Assembly (NCBI RefSeq): GCF_015706575.1 | Contig: NW_024037059.1 | Coordinates: 14,111,730 to 14,175,729, forward strand | DNA length: 64,000 nt | Direction of reading: 5' to 3' | From: Patiria miniata | Taxonomy: Eukaryota > Echinodermata > Asteroidea > Valvatida > Asterinidae | Shown: piece by piece, positions 51,616-63,436 of the stretch | How positions within the stretch are numbered: the stretch's first letter is position 1 | Layout: the number at the start of each line of letters is the position of its first letter | Made by a program: the position numbers and the translations under genes | Notes under the pieces: generated by a model | Seen by the model: the letters and a program-made list of their open reading frames with translations, nothing else | The model's database searches: none | Told to the model about the DNA's origin: nothing

Positions 51616-53362
51616 GTAATAATTACCTAGGCAACACCCTGATGTGAGGTTTTTCCAAGGATCAGGCGCCTCCTATAATGAAATACTCAGAATGACCAAG
51701 AACCATCTTTCACCACTGTTAAAATACCAGAAACAAGTACCATGAACCAGCTTCAGAATATCCTTCTGGAATATCTTTGCAGATTTTTCTCTCCTCAATG
51801 GTCGACACAGAGAACAGATTGTACTCAGCTGCTACTAATGACCACTTTGGTTTAAACAATTTCTGGAATTTGGAATGTCAAATTCTCCAGATATGAACCT
51901 TTCTTGTAACTGATCAGCTTTGACAATTCTGCAGCTCCTGAAATCAGTTTCATCTTCAATGACAAACTTTTCAGGTAATAATCAAGACCAGTAACAATGA
52001 CTACAAACAGCAATCCACCTTCTCCACAACCAATCAACTTTATCTGCTATTAGTCAGTCCACTGTTGACTTCTAGCTGTTGTGATGTTCTCCTACTTTTC
52101 ATCGCAATAGCAATGATTCAATGAACGATCCTTACTTTCATATTGTCGAAGGTACAAACATTTTCAATAGCAACATCTATGATCTGCGATGTTCCAAAAT
52201 GATGAAGTGATTTTTCCACAAATGTGATATTATAATCTAATCAACTATTGTTTGACCAGTCACAGACAGTCAAAATTCAATCCTCTTCCCCTGCTATGCC
52301 TTTTACACAGGCTAGTCACCAACAGTCAGATCATTATTTCTTATAGGCACTGAGACCATCAAATTCACTCAACAGACAAAATCAGGTAATCAGCTGGCTG
52401 ATCAATCTCCTTCAGTCAAGGCATAGCTGCATCAGGTTTCATAACAATCACAGCCAGTCAACCCTGCTTTAGAGCAGGGAGCACTCAACTACTAAAATCA
52501 GTCACTTGTATGTTGATTGCTGGGCTGGCCTTGTTGAAATTGCCAGCCAGAGAGGGAGGGACAACAACTCATCAGATTCCTCCAGCAATTACATCTGCCG
52601 CTACAAATGACAGCCATCAACATTTATCAAAGCTGTCAGCTGATGTTTCAAACAGTGTTCCACTGCCATGAACTATATCAGCTTTTTTGGGTGTAAATCA
52701 AGAACTTTACGGATATACGCCATGTGAAGTAATGAACTCAAAAAAAGGGAAGCATGGTTTAGACAACCAGAGCTATAACTCAGTGTTTAGTCGGTATTTA
52801 AAAAAAAAAGTTCTGTTTAACTCATGCTCCTAGTCACCACTGGTGATAACAACATTCTGGCACTGGCTTCTATGATCAGTAAAGTTTAAACACTGTGATT
52901 CCAAAACAATGCTCTCCACAAACCATCACCCTCATCAGTGGTCATGATCAGTTAATTTGAAATTCAGTGATCATCCTCTTAATTAGTTACCGAGGACTGC
53001 TTTTCCACAACTGATCCATATTCTAATCACTGCTCAACAATGATCTTGATCTGTAATGATTAAATACTGAATTGCATTTGCAAGTTTTGCATCTTATCTC
53101 ACCAATCACATATTAAATCAATGAAAACTTCCGTCAGTGAATTCTCAATCAGTGACAACACTTGATCCTTTCTCATAACTGACCGAGTGACACTATAGCA
53201 ATTAGTTGTCACTAAAACTGACCCATTGTCTCTACATAAATTTCCAATAGTGGAGGTCAATAAATAGATCAATTTTCTAACTTCACTTTAAGTTGCATTC
53301 CACATAATCTTCACCAAATTTGTTTTTTTTTACTTTTTGGTGTGCTTTTTTTTGTAATATTG
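51616..53362. other. Presumed intron, no gene seen
   Basis: Rich in cagtca and gatca words but without clear repeats or exons. Confidence 0.3.
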
Positions 53363-53690
53363 TATTAATACATTTTCATCTTGTGTGTTTTATTCCAACC
53401 AAGTATCTCCTTTTTTCCTTTTTCTAGGGACGTCTTCAAGCCTCTGGAAAAAAAGGGTTTTGTTTTTGGGCACTTTGCAAGCACACCAGCTCCCGGTCCA
53501 TACACTATCAACACTGATTGTGGGGCGGGAACCAGCTTACCCCACAAGAATTATTGTCCTACAGCCAATAATTCAAAATTGTAATAAATCAATTTCTAAA
53601 CATGGGCCATAAATCAAATTAGTTTTGCCCAGTTTTGCCCGGTCAGTGTCTCATTCAAAATGTTTGTATTGCTAGGAAAAACACAGAAAA
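53363..53690 (+). repeat. Segmental duplication, copy 1 (contains the candidate exon)
   Basis: cattttcatcttgtgtgttt ... ccggtccata ... ctgattgtggggcggg ... tcagtgtctcattca ... gtattgctagg matches 56061-56310 in the same order and direction. Confidence 0.7.
53428..53584 (+). CDS. Candidate terminal exon, sperm-tail PG-rich-like peptide
   Basis: The strong acceptor ccttttttcctttttctag ends at 53427. Phase 2 entry gives DVFKPLEKKGFVFGHFASTP then APGPYTINTDCGAGTSLPHK and a stop TAA at 53582. TPAPGPYTI resembles the SHIPPO/sperm-tail PG-rich repeat (P-G-P-x-Y) of axonemal STPG/ODF3 proteins. One repeat is too little for certainty. The surrounding 0.3 kb has a diverged copy at 56061-56310 where the frame is broken. 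Confidence 0.4.
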
Positions 53691-54285
53691 TGCATCTTTA
53701 GGTTTAAAAATGTATTTTCAATGTCGTTACCGTTAAGCGTACGAAACTACTTTATTCTACTATTTACTACAGTTTATTCTACTGGAGGCAGAATAAACAT
53801 CACAATGACACTTTGATTAAAATCAATGTCATCAGGCCAAAACAAAATTGTGTGTTCACTGTAACGGCTTAAAAATTATCCAGGTTGGTAGGAAGGAAAC
53901 CAATTAATTTTGTAATTTGTTTACATTTGTCCATCAGTCATTTATACTTCATTGGTTTCCTCTTAGACACCCACTTTTAACTATTGGAACTTGGTTTAAT
54001 TAACCTGTTTTACTGTTCAATCAACAGAAAACATACAAAACTTGTTTATGTTCCAAAAATACTTCGTTTTTAATTTTTGGCCAATGAGGTCAGTAACTTG
54101 ACGTAAAAAAATAGAGGGAGGTCGGGTAACTGTAAACACACAATTTGTTATTAACCTTAACCATTGCACTTTTTCTTTTTTTATTGGGGGATGCTTTCTG
54201 ATCTTTGGCACAATTTGCTAAATTGAATTTCAAGTAATATGTGAAGATTTTCAACTGAGCTAAATATTTTAAATTTATTGAAGAG

Positions 54286-54472
54286 CATGGGCGTCCCCAG
54301 GATTTTTTCTAGAGGGGGGCAAAACACACTTTCCCAAAAGAATTCCTAAGTTTTCAAGCATTTTCTCGATTTATCTTTTTTCGAGGTTGGGCAGGGACAT
54401 TAGCCCCCCCCCCCACACCCCTAAGGGGGAAGCGCCCCCTTGCCCCCCCCCCCCCCCCCCCCGACGCCCATG
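54286..54472. mobile_element. 187-bp hAT-like MITE with 8-bp target duplication
   Basis: CATGGGCGTC at 54286 is inverted as GACGCCCATG ending at 54472. TTGAAGAG is duplicated exactly at 54278-54285 and 54473-54480. The interior is C- and G-run rich. Confidence 0.85.
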
Positions 54473-54650
54473 TTGAAGAGTTTATTTCCAAAATGTGATA
54501 TTTCCAAGTGAAATAATTTGATGGTTATGAAACCATATAGAACATATGAGCACTGTTTCTAAACTATATTTCTTGCATTATAACAGTCATCGAAACTGAC
54601 TTTGGGCAGCCATGAGAAGGCAGGATTCTAAAAGATAACAAAATGGTGTA

Positions 54651-55275
54651 CAGGGTGGTTAAAAAAAGGACACCCACATTTTGACAACAATTTTCACCTA
54701 TTTAAAAAAAAATATTTTTAACTGTCGATAAGTAGCTATTAAAGTACTGGCCTTTAAGCAAATATGATGAAAAAATCATTGCATTGCACATTTCGTCGTT
54801 GAGCTATGCTAATTTGAACATTTCATATGCGAAACCTGTTTGTCCACGGAGGTATACATTCCCTTCGCTTGACTGAGCTCAGCTATTGATGCTTTACTTG
54901 CAAGGACATGACATTTGATTGTTATGTTATGTAATGTTATTCAACAATGAACTTAAGCCAACAGCTCCTTGAGTAGATGATCTTAACACTGACATGATTA
55001 ATTGTTACCAGGGCAAAATATATTTTGGTGCAAAGGTTTTTCAAATTTTTATGAACTACGAAAACGTCCAAATTACCCGTGGACAAGACTGATTTTGGTG
55101 ACTTGTATTCAAATTAGCATAATATCACTATTTTGGCGACTTTTACTAAACTTTTTTCACCATGCATGGTTAAAGGCCTGTACTTTACCACTATGTGAAA
55201 AAAATATTTAAAATAAGTTCATTAAGTAGGTGAAAATTGCTGTCAAAAGTGGGTGTCCTCTTTTTAAACACCCTG
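54651..55275. mobile_element. 625-bp Tc1/mariner-like non-autonomous element
   Basis: CAGGGTGGTTAAAAAAAGGA at the left is matched inverted by TCCTCTTTTTAAACACCCTG at the right. Similarity continues about 110 bp inward (CACCCAC, CAATTTTCACCTA, AAAGTACTGGCCTTTAA). TA flanks both ends. CAGGGTG-type ends with TA duplication are characteristic of mariner-like elements. Confidence 0.85.
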
Positions 55276-55497
55276 TATATCGTCTTTTGGAAATGAACTC
55301 TTCATGTTTGTTTTCTGTCAAAAGCGACATTATGCAAAATTATAAATAACTGGGCTGATTAGTTTCGAACTAAAACCTCTTACTACCACTATAGGCTTAC
55401 ACCAAACCTTTTTTTTTTTTAAATTAAGTTCTTTCCAAAGCACCCCGGAAACCAACAATTCTCCACAAACATATTTTTAAAACATTTCAAACATGTG

Positions 55498-55734
55498 TTA
55501 ACCAGTTCACGTTGGATGGCGTGTATACACGCAAAAGTTATGTGGTAGGCCCTATTCGGCAGGAAATATCGGTCTGCAACCCACTTGCAGCAAGTGAGGC
55601 CAGAAATATCAGGGTGTACTACATTTGTGTACCCGCAGATAACGGCCTGAACCCGTCTGGCATCGAGGTTCATGAAAACAATCCTGCACCTGGGTCCGGT
55701 CAATGTCAAAATAATCCCGGCGCGAACTGGTTAA
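55498..55734 (+). mobile_element. TTAA-4 MITE, copy 2
   Basis: TTAACCAGTTCACG at the left and CGCGAACTGGTTAA at the right give inverted ends inside TTAA duplications. It is homologous in reverse to 5222-5472. The 83-codon frame inside is not a gene. Confidence 0.75.
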
Positions 55735-56060
55735 CAAATTTGTTCATGCAAACATTTTTTTGAAGTTTACAAATCATTCCAAATCGGGTTGTTTTCCACT
55801 CTTGGGGAATTGTTTGTGGCTATAGCAACCAAATTTAGGAAACGTTTTGCATATATATAGGTGTTGCTATTTAAGTAGTAATTAATAAGTCCTACATGTA
55901 CCACGGTTAATTTTTAGAGAAGAGAGTTATTTTGACTCGGATTTGTTTAATCACACTATAAGTTTTGCGATAATTGATGTCTGGAGATTGAGAACTTGTT
56001 TGTATCCAAATGAAGAGTTGCATTCCCTGTGCTCTTCAATAAATCTGATTTCTTTTTCAT

Positions 56061-56310
56061 GATACATTTTCATCTTGTATGTTTTGTTCCAACCACAAAA
56101 CTCTGTTTTCTTTTTCTGGGGGAATCCAGTGAGATCCTCTGAAAATGGCACTATTTTAGGCACAAACAGATCCTGGTCCATCAGAACTGATTGTGGGGGC
56201 CAGAATCAGCATCTACATCTGTTAAGTAACAACTGATTCAATAACTAAACGTGAGCCGATTTTGTTTGGTTAATGTCTCATTCACAAGTGAAAAATGTTC
56301 GTATTGCTAG
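56061..56310 (+). pseudogene. Segmental duplication, copy 2 (decayed candidate exon)
   Basis: cattttcatcttgtatgttt, tcctggtccatc, ctgattgtgggggc and taatgtctcattca match 53363-53690. The splice tract is altered (ctttttctggggg in place of ctttttctaggg) and the coding frame is lost. Confidence 0.6.
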
Positions 56311-56595
56311 AAAAATAGTAATTTAGAAAAGGACTCTATGGGTGGGGGATGAAATTTGAAAAAAAGCACAGAGAATGCAACTTCAATTTAATGTTTGACC
56401 AAATACCATAGTCAAACATTCATGGCTAGAATTTGTCAATAAAATTAAGATAAGAAATTGAAACTTTTCACTCAATCTAAGACAGCAAAGAAAAAAGAAT
56501 AAAGCGTTTGTTAGATATTTTACATATTGCATGTTTCTTGATCTTTATCAGAACTAAGCAAAGCATGGCATTAATTGAAAAAGTAAGGGGGTATT

Positions 56596-56844
56596 TACCC
56601 CCCCCCCCAATATTTTATAAAGACTACCCTTTTCCATTTAAATGCCATTTTTTTCACCAATGCCTTTTTTGTTTGTTTAAGAAGTGCCCTTTTTTCCTGA
56701 ACAAGTGCCCTTTTCAAAAAGAAGTGGTGCCCTTTTTTGTGCCCCCTTCCGTCAACATTTCACCACGGATGTGCAAGTTCCCTTTTCAAAAAATGTTAAC
56801 CCCCCCCCCCCCCCAAATAAAAAAATGACTGTGCTACGCCACTG
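56596..56844. mobile_element. Decayed hAT-like end with C-runs
   Basis: GCTACGCCACTG at 56833-56844 is a right terminus as at 44012. The left end is not identified. Long C-runs lie at about 56600 and about 56803. The frame at 56508-56828 is low complexity. Confidence 0.45.
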
Positions 56845-57053
56845 TCATGTATGAAGCTGTGACAACTGACAACGAAACAAAAGTTCCTCAAGCTGAGCCA
56901 TCAACAACAAAGTATCACTAGCTAAACTAATATTGATGCAAGTCCAATCAGCAACTAACTACAATTTCTTTTGAATTTCAACAATTCAAATCATCAGTCT
57001 TCAAAGCCTTGATTAATCCACATTTTTCTGATCCATGTGTGATTCGTTTACGT

Positions 57054-57908
57054 TTGCCTTAAATTTCACATGGGAAACAACTTTTAAAAAGAGAATTTCT
57101 GGCACGGTTGATAAATCTTTATCTCCCCAAAGTGCCCATTGATTTTTTTTTCACTTAAAAAGTTGGATCGTGAGTGGAGACCTCAATCCACAGTTTTGTT
57201 CAAAATGGTATGACACATTCAAGTTTGTTTGTTTTGGGTTTTTTGGAGAGGGGGGGGGGAACAGGATGAGGGAATAATTATGATAGGACAGTAATTGCAA
57301 GGTGTAGAGGTTGGCTTCTATTTAGTCCAAGAAAAGACTAGAGAAGCTATATAATAGCAACCTAGGGTACACCCAAGGCAGAAGAACAAGGAGGCATGTG
57401 TATGGAGACATACAAGGAGCTGCAAGAAGTTCAGTCAAAGTTCCCCAGATATTAAAATTACAGCACTTATTGTAAAAAGAGGGAATCATAATAACTGCAA
57501 TACTTCGATCCATTTGCCTCAAATTTCACATAGGAAACAACTTTTAAATGAGAATTTCTGGCACAGTTGATTAATCTTTATCTCCTTAATTGACCGTCAA
57601 TTTTCAAAAAATTATTGATTTTTCACTTAAAGAGTTGGATCGTGAGTGGAGACCTCAATCCACAGTTTTGTTCAAAATGGTATGACACATTCAAGTTTGT
57701 TTGTTTTTGGAGGGGGGAACAGGATGAGAAATTGCAAGGTGTAGAGGTTGGCTTCTATTTAGTCCAAGAAAAGACTAGAGAAGCTAGATAATAGCAACCT
57801 AGGGTACACCCAAGGCAGAAAAAGAAAGATGAATGTGTATGGATACAAGGAGCTGCAAGAAGCTCCGTCAAAGTTCCCCAGATATAATTTTTTTCCAGCA
57901 CTTATTGC
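57054..57908. repeat. Direct duplication of about 400 bp
   Basis: 57054-57475 and 57514-57908 share aaatttcacat-ggaaacaac, agttggatcgtgagtggaga, aggttggcttctatttagtc and caaagttccccagata in order, with small indels in G-runs. Confidence 0.85.
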
Positions 57909-58965
57909 AAAAAGTAATTATTGGGATATTTCAGTCAGAAACATAGAGACAGAAAATCATTAAAATATCATATTTTTTTTACAATAAAAGAAAGAAAAGA
58001 AGCTTATATACATTGGTAACCAATGCATTTATAATGTAAGGTGTGCCCCTACATTTGTATAAGCTTTGGATTTTAAAATAATGTCTCCATCTTTATATAG
58101 AAACTTTATGGTTCTTTTACTCTGCTCTAGATGGAAATAAATGTCACTGAATTGAATTGAAACAAGATCAGACAAGAATGGGAAAAGAAAGATGAAGTAA
58201 AGATGGAGACGAATAAAGAATAAATACTGAGGGCTGAGTACCAAAGAAATGGTTGCCCAAAAGGAAGGGAGGGGATGACTCTCAGAGGTGACTAGCAAGC
58301 AGCTTACATGACCCTGTCTGCTACAATGTGACTGACCATCCACATTAAAATTATGTGCACAAGACCGACAAACTACATGTACATGAATGATCCTAGCAAT
58401 GTACTTGCCATGAGTCAGAGGGACTTTGTAATCAATGGTAAGCACCAACTCACATTAACCAAGACTTTGGACACATGATGGAGCAAATAATTAAGACTTC
58501 GGTTGTACATCATTTGGGTTTTGTATTCTAAAAGGGATCATTTTCAAACTTTATTCATTCCTATTTTGTGATCCACGAGACTGACATAGCCCCTTCATGA
58601 CCAGAGAAGTGCAAAAAGATTTGTATGACCCATCTCTAATTAACCCTTAGGACACCCTTTGATTAGACAATATACAGTGTAAGTGCAAAATTCTACACAG
58701 GAATAGTTGCATGTGATAAAAGTTGGGCTTTTGGTTGTTGTACTACAGTTAAGCAGAGGAAATTAAGGACTAAAAGATCTAGCAAACTTGGCAAATGCAC
58801 ATAGGATGAGGAATTGATAAAATTGTTTTTGTGTATTTGGAAAAGAAGCCAAAAATTAGCCATAGATTGAAAGGGAAAGCAACAAGTATTGAACTAATTG
58901 TCAGCTACATGTTATCCTGATCCAGACTGGCACCTACAATTCACTAACAGCATATAGTCCTGTTC
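57909..58965. other. No gene seen
   Basis: AT-rich. The 139-codon minus-strand frame at 58029-58448 shows no family features. Confidence 0.35.
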
Positions 58966-59559
58966 CCTATTAAAATGGCGCACTTCGAAGCCCACCCAAC
59001 TTTCCTTGTGTAGTTTTGCCAAACTTCTTTGTTGACAAACCTCAAATTCATTCAGTAAAATACAAGTACTTTTACCTTATTATTATGCTTGCTATTTAAC
59101 CCTCTGTGAACAATTTCGGTTTCATAAAATTTCATCCGAAATTCAAAAACGGTAGCGTCCGGAAATTGGGCACAAATCGGCGGAGTGTTCCCTAACGTGG
59201 CGCACTTGAATAAATCTCGGAAAATTCCAAATTAACATTTAAGAATTTAAATAATTATTATCTCTACTTACATACCCAGCCAGATGTTTGTCAGAAAATG
59301 TTTTTCTTATTTTTTGGGGCATTCTCAAAGGGTTCACTTCGCACTTGAAAATAAAATCGGAAAATCATGCCAAAAGAAAATTTTCTTCTGACTTTGTTAC
59401 GGGTAAATAAACTCGCAATTTATGAATAGGAGTGTTTAGAACTTGATGAAATTTCTCTTTCTGTGAAATTTTAGTTAAATCTTTTGCTCTAGCTAGGCGC
59501 TACAGGCAAAAAATCAAAGTGTGCCACGTTAGCGGCTGCGCCACGTTAGGGTACATCAA
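58966..59559. mobile_element. Possible inverted-repeat element with GTTCCCTA ... TGGCGCA motif
   Basis: GTTCCCTA plus TGGCGCACTT occurs at 58966 and again at 59195. An inverted TGCGCCACGTTAGGGTAC ends at about 59561. The GTGGCGCA/GCGCCAC motif looks subterminal. The ends are uncertain. Confidence 0.35.
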
Positions 59560-61081
59560 TAATACATCTGTAGCTTGCTTAAATCTATCATCATGCTGAC
59601 TCAATATTGTTCTCAAACATTGACAGAAACAAGAACCATTTTCACTTCATTATCTGTCAGCAAATGATTATCAATATCAAAGTTGATGGTTAAGATGAGT
59701 ATTTTCTTTTACCAAAATCTTCAACCCTCATCAAACAGGTAGCTCAGAGATTGAAAGTGTCAAAACTTTTCTAATCAATGATTTAAGAATGTTTAAATTT
59801 TGTTATAAACAAGGGCAGAATTGTTTGAGAAAATTGCATATTATGCAGTGACAGAAACTACATTTTTACATGTTCAGAAAAAAATCTTTTCACGTATTTC
59901 AGTTTTCAGAATCAAATATCAGGTAAATGAACTCAATAATTTTGAAGACTAAATGAAATCAATATGAAATGAAACAACTAAAAGCCGATCTGTTCTAGCA
60001 ACCAAAGATAGAGTATGTGTGTACAATTTGCCACCCAAAATTTTTGAGAATATGTAGCAACAGTTCATAGGCATATAGGATCATTTGCTGTTCATGCATA
60101 CATTGTTTCGAATATTAACATCACTCAAAATCAAAAAGAAGAGTGTTCAAAACCTAATATGTGGAAGTTTCAGATATTTCACTTTTTAATTCATTTAAGA
60201 AAATATTGAAAAACCAAGCATGACGTTTTGATCACTAAACACCATTTCGTCAATAGTACTCTTTATCAAAAAAAAACCCAGTGAATTGATCGTTGGAAAT
60301 CATGTACATTTCTTAATTTCTTTGAAATGACAGCAAGCTATACAAAATAATTTCGTGGCGTGTTTAGTACCAGTACGATCTTTAATTTAATCGAAGTAAG
60401 CATTTGTATAATAGTATGGGAGGTTAATTTTGGGGCAACTACAAATGATCCTATATGCCTTTAAGTAGTTTGGAGAAGAACTCTTCAATTAATAGTTGTT
60501 TTTCACTCAGATCTCTCCTATGATACACAAAACCTGCTCCATCAAGTTAAGAACATGTGCACTAGCTGTACTGTAAGAGGTTGGCAGCAAAAGAGAACTT
60601 GAATGTACAATTGCAATGTGACAGTTTTATCTGCTTGCAAACAATTAGGAAAGTCACTGGACACTTAATGCAAATAATTCAATTTTATTGCATTTGTCTT
60701 TGACAGTCCACACAAATGAAATTTCTTCTTATGTTTATATAAATCAAATCACACATAATTCTTTTGAGGGAGATTTTCAATTCCTCTGTCTTTCAGAAAT
60801 GATTGTCATGATCGTTGCTGAGAAATTGTTTTCATTTCTCTTTCTTCTCCAAATTACAATATACTGTCCAGGATGCTGTTGGGGAAAAGTATCAAAGTTT
60901 GTTTCAATCAGAATGTTGAGGACAACAATCTTATTCACAAGAATCAAGTTCGAGAATTATGGTCTTGTGCGGACAAAATTTCATTTACAAATGAAATCTG
61001 AGGTTCTTTGGTGCACATTGTGATGAGTTTTGATGGAGCAGGTTGTATTCTTGGTTTGACTCACCCTTAAGGTCATCTCAG
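59560..61081. other. No gene seen
   Basis: AT-rich. The open frame at 60688-61023 is not convincing as coding. Confidence 0.3.
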
Positions 61082-61291
61082 TCATCATGGTGATGATCAT
61101 CCAGCCTGCCCTGCCTAATCTAGGCACTTCTTTCATATGGCGTGTAGGCCAAGGTAGACATCCAGGCCAGGGCATCATGGGTTATGGTGTGGATGGCTTC
61201 GATGCCGCCAGGGAAAAGCCTCAGCAGGCAGTCATTCACGATAGTCTAGGCACTGGTCTGGTCCAATCCTGCCTAAGCATGGTTTGCAAAG
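61082..61291 (+). CDS. Candidate internal exon, unknown protein
   Basis: An acceptor ccttaaggtcatctcag and a consensus donor GCAAAG|gtaagt bound a 210-base, phase 1 to 1 exon. It encodes MVMIIQPALPNLGTSFIWRV, then GQGRHPGQGIMGYGVDGFDA, then AREKPQQAVIHDSLGTGLVQ. The Gly-rich globular look suggests a folded domain. A later acceptor at about 61103 (atcatccag) is possible. Family not recognised. It may belong with the coding block at 61566. Confidence 0.4.
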
Positions 61292-61565
61292 GTAAGTCTC
61301 TTCTGAGGAAAGATTTAAAAACCAACAGTCAAACCTTCATTTGCTTTTCAATTCCTCAGTCAGCAATGAAAAGAAAATCAGAAACTGAAACTGAGAGTGA
61401 TTTGTCCTTTGAAAATTCAAAAGGGATCAGGGTTTTGATTGAATGTTATCTCATATTATCCATTTGTGGACAATGGTAAAAATATGGACAAAATAGGGAA
61501 GACAGTGATTCCTTGGTCCAACAAGTTTCCTGATAAAGTGATATTCTGTCTTTGACACATTTTAA

Positions 61566-62232
61566 TATGAAGAATTCATTGAGAACACTCACCAGTTTGG
61601 AGCACTCAATCATCCTGAGAGAAGCCAGAGAAGATGTGTTGATGACCTCAGGATGGTGCCTCATCCATCACAGACATCCTGAGCTGCCTGTCTGCACCTT
61701 GGTTCCCATGGCAGAAGATCAATAGGTACCATCTATGTACACAGCATCTGTCCAGATACAGCCTCCCATAAAGACGCGCTACATGGCAGATACATGTATG
61801 AGATTGAAGATGGAGTGAACCGCAAGCAACTCATGGAGCAACTAAGTTTGAGTTTTGAAAGTAAAGACCAGTCAAATCTCAGTTCACTGGTTTTCCTGTG
61901 CATGTAAAACTTGAGCGCGGTGAAGGCCTTGAAAATGAAGGTGCGGTCATGGCGGTTGATTTTCAAAAGAGCCGTCTCATTCTCACCAGGCTCGACAACT
62001 TCAAGTACTCCGCAGGTCCTGGCCCACGATGAATCCTTGCTGAGTCCTTAGTCAGCGATGAGGCCTCTGTTCCTGGAGTCAAAATCCTTGTGAGAGATGA
62101 TTATTTCGCAGGCTTTTTGCAGTGCAGTGCACTCGCTAGGCTGGTGGAAAACTCAATAACACTTGCGTGGCATGTGTATTGCACTGGTTTGGCCTCACTA
62201 GATAGAGGGCACTTGCGAATGTGTGTACAGTA
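61566..62232 (+). pseudogene. Degenerate coding block, unrecognised protein
   Basis: One frame reads YEEFIENTHQFGALNHPERS, crosses a TGA at 61680, and continues GTIYVHSICPDTASHKDALH then GRYMYEIEDGVNRKQLMEQL to about 61870. A second frame takes over: FPVHVKLERGEGLENEGAVM, then AVDFQKSRLILTRLDNFKYS, a TGA at 62030, and ILAESLVSDEASVPGVKILV. Both stretches look strongly protein-like (balanced, charged, few rare residues). A frameshift plus two stops implies a pseudogene, a retrocopy or assembly errors. I do not recognise the family. Confidence 0.45.
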
Positions 62233-63000
62233 AATGCGGTAGATAAAATAGGTTTGGGGTCCTTCCCAAAAAACCGACATCATAATTATCTTAACTCATA
62301 TCATAATTATCTGATGCCGCCCGTCCGTAGCCAGTGCGGGTAAGGGGGTATTTGTTCACTATTGTGCGATTATACACGGTTAGCCAGAAAGAAAGCTACC
62401 CAAATCAATGATTTTGTATCTTTAAAAAAAGATTTGAAACTTCAATGAACATGTCTGAAAAGAACATTTTCCACTCATTTAAAAACAAATGACTGCGATT
62501 GATCAATGCTATCTGGAGTTACAATTGACTTGTTTACGTTTCATTGTACTCAATAGGCATTAATCGGTTCATAGAACAATAATTGATACGTGGTTGACAG
62601 CCCAGTTTTGTGATCTTTTCAATGAAATAGACATAACTTAGGAATAAGTGTGCAAAACTATAGTATGCAAATTACGTGATTTTTTCGGATAAAAGTTAAT
62701 AAGAATATCCCTACATTTTGTGTGTGAAATGAAGCAAGATTATTTCAAATTTGGAAACTTTCTTTTGACTCAATACGAAATTGCATAACACAACATGAAA
62801 TAATCCTCATGTCCTCCATTATAAAGACTTAATGGAGATTAAAGTTGATCACCATTCCAAATGATCCAGCGAACAAACATCCCCTATTTGACAGCTTTAG
62901 TTCGGGAAATTTCCCTTTATCAGGAAAACTTCCCTTAACAGGATCACCACCGGGAAGGTAGCTGTCATGATCCCATGTTAGTAGAGAGCAGAAGGAGGGG
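62233..63000. other. No gene seen
   Basis: AT-rich sequence up to a G run at about 62998. Confidence 0.35.
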
Positions 63001-63260
63001 GGGGGGGGGGGAGTAGAAATTAGATGGTGCGTGCAAAATGCAAAGTAGGGGTGGAGAAGAGAGGAAACAGGGAGGAGAAAAGGTAGAAATGAAACGGTGC
63101 GTGCAAGTGACAGAAGAAATGAATAGAGGATGGAGGGAGAAGGAAAAGTAGACATGGACCAGTGCGTGCGAATGATGATAGAAAGGGGATGGACAAAGGG
63201 GACTGAAGGTGGGGATGGAGGGTGGGGATGGAGGTTGGGGATAAAGGGTAGAGGAAGGGG
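63001..63260. repeat. Purine-rich minisatellite
   Basis: gtagaaat/gtagacat followed by a gtgcgtgc core recurs near 63014, 63083 and 63148 (65-70 bp spacing) in a GA-rich strand, then ggtggggatgga repeats. The Pro/Ser/Leu-rich minus-strand frames across it are composition artefacts. Confidence 0.7.
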
Positions 63261-63320
63261 GGAGGGAATATACGGTGATGAGCCGGTCAGGAATCACCAG
63301 GGGGAGTAAGGGAAAGTCTT

Positions 63321-63436
63321 GTCTCAACTGTGGCTGCAGTGCAATGACCAGCTCCAGCGTTTCACAGTGAGATGCAACTCAACAGATGGAGGGACCATCT
63401 ACTCAAGCAAATGGTTACTACAGAAAAGTCACTGTA
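63321..63436 (+). CDS. Candidate exon, weak
   Basis: Open from after a TAA at about 63309 to a good donor CACT|gtaagc at 63436: KVLSQLWLQCNDQLQRFTVR then CNSTDGGTIYSSKWLLQKS. A possible internal acceptor is gtggctgcag. Not recognised. Confidence 0.25.

Noticed and set aside
55512..55763. 83-codon plus-strand frame
   Set aside because: It lies wholly within TTAA-4 copy 2 and is absent from copy 1.
57322..58448. Minus-strand frames of 66 and 139 codons
   Set aside because: They overlap duplicated non-coding sequence and show no start context, splice sites or family motifs.
62829..63327. Two Pro/Ser/Leu-rich minus-strand frames
   Set aside because: They cover a purine-rich minisatellite and G-run; the composition alone explains the lack of stops.
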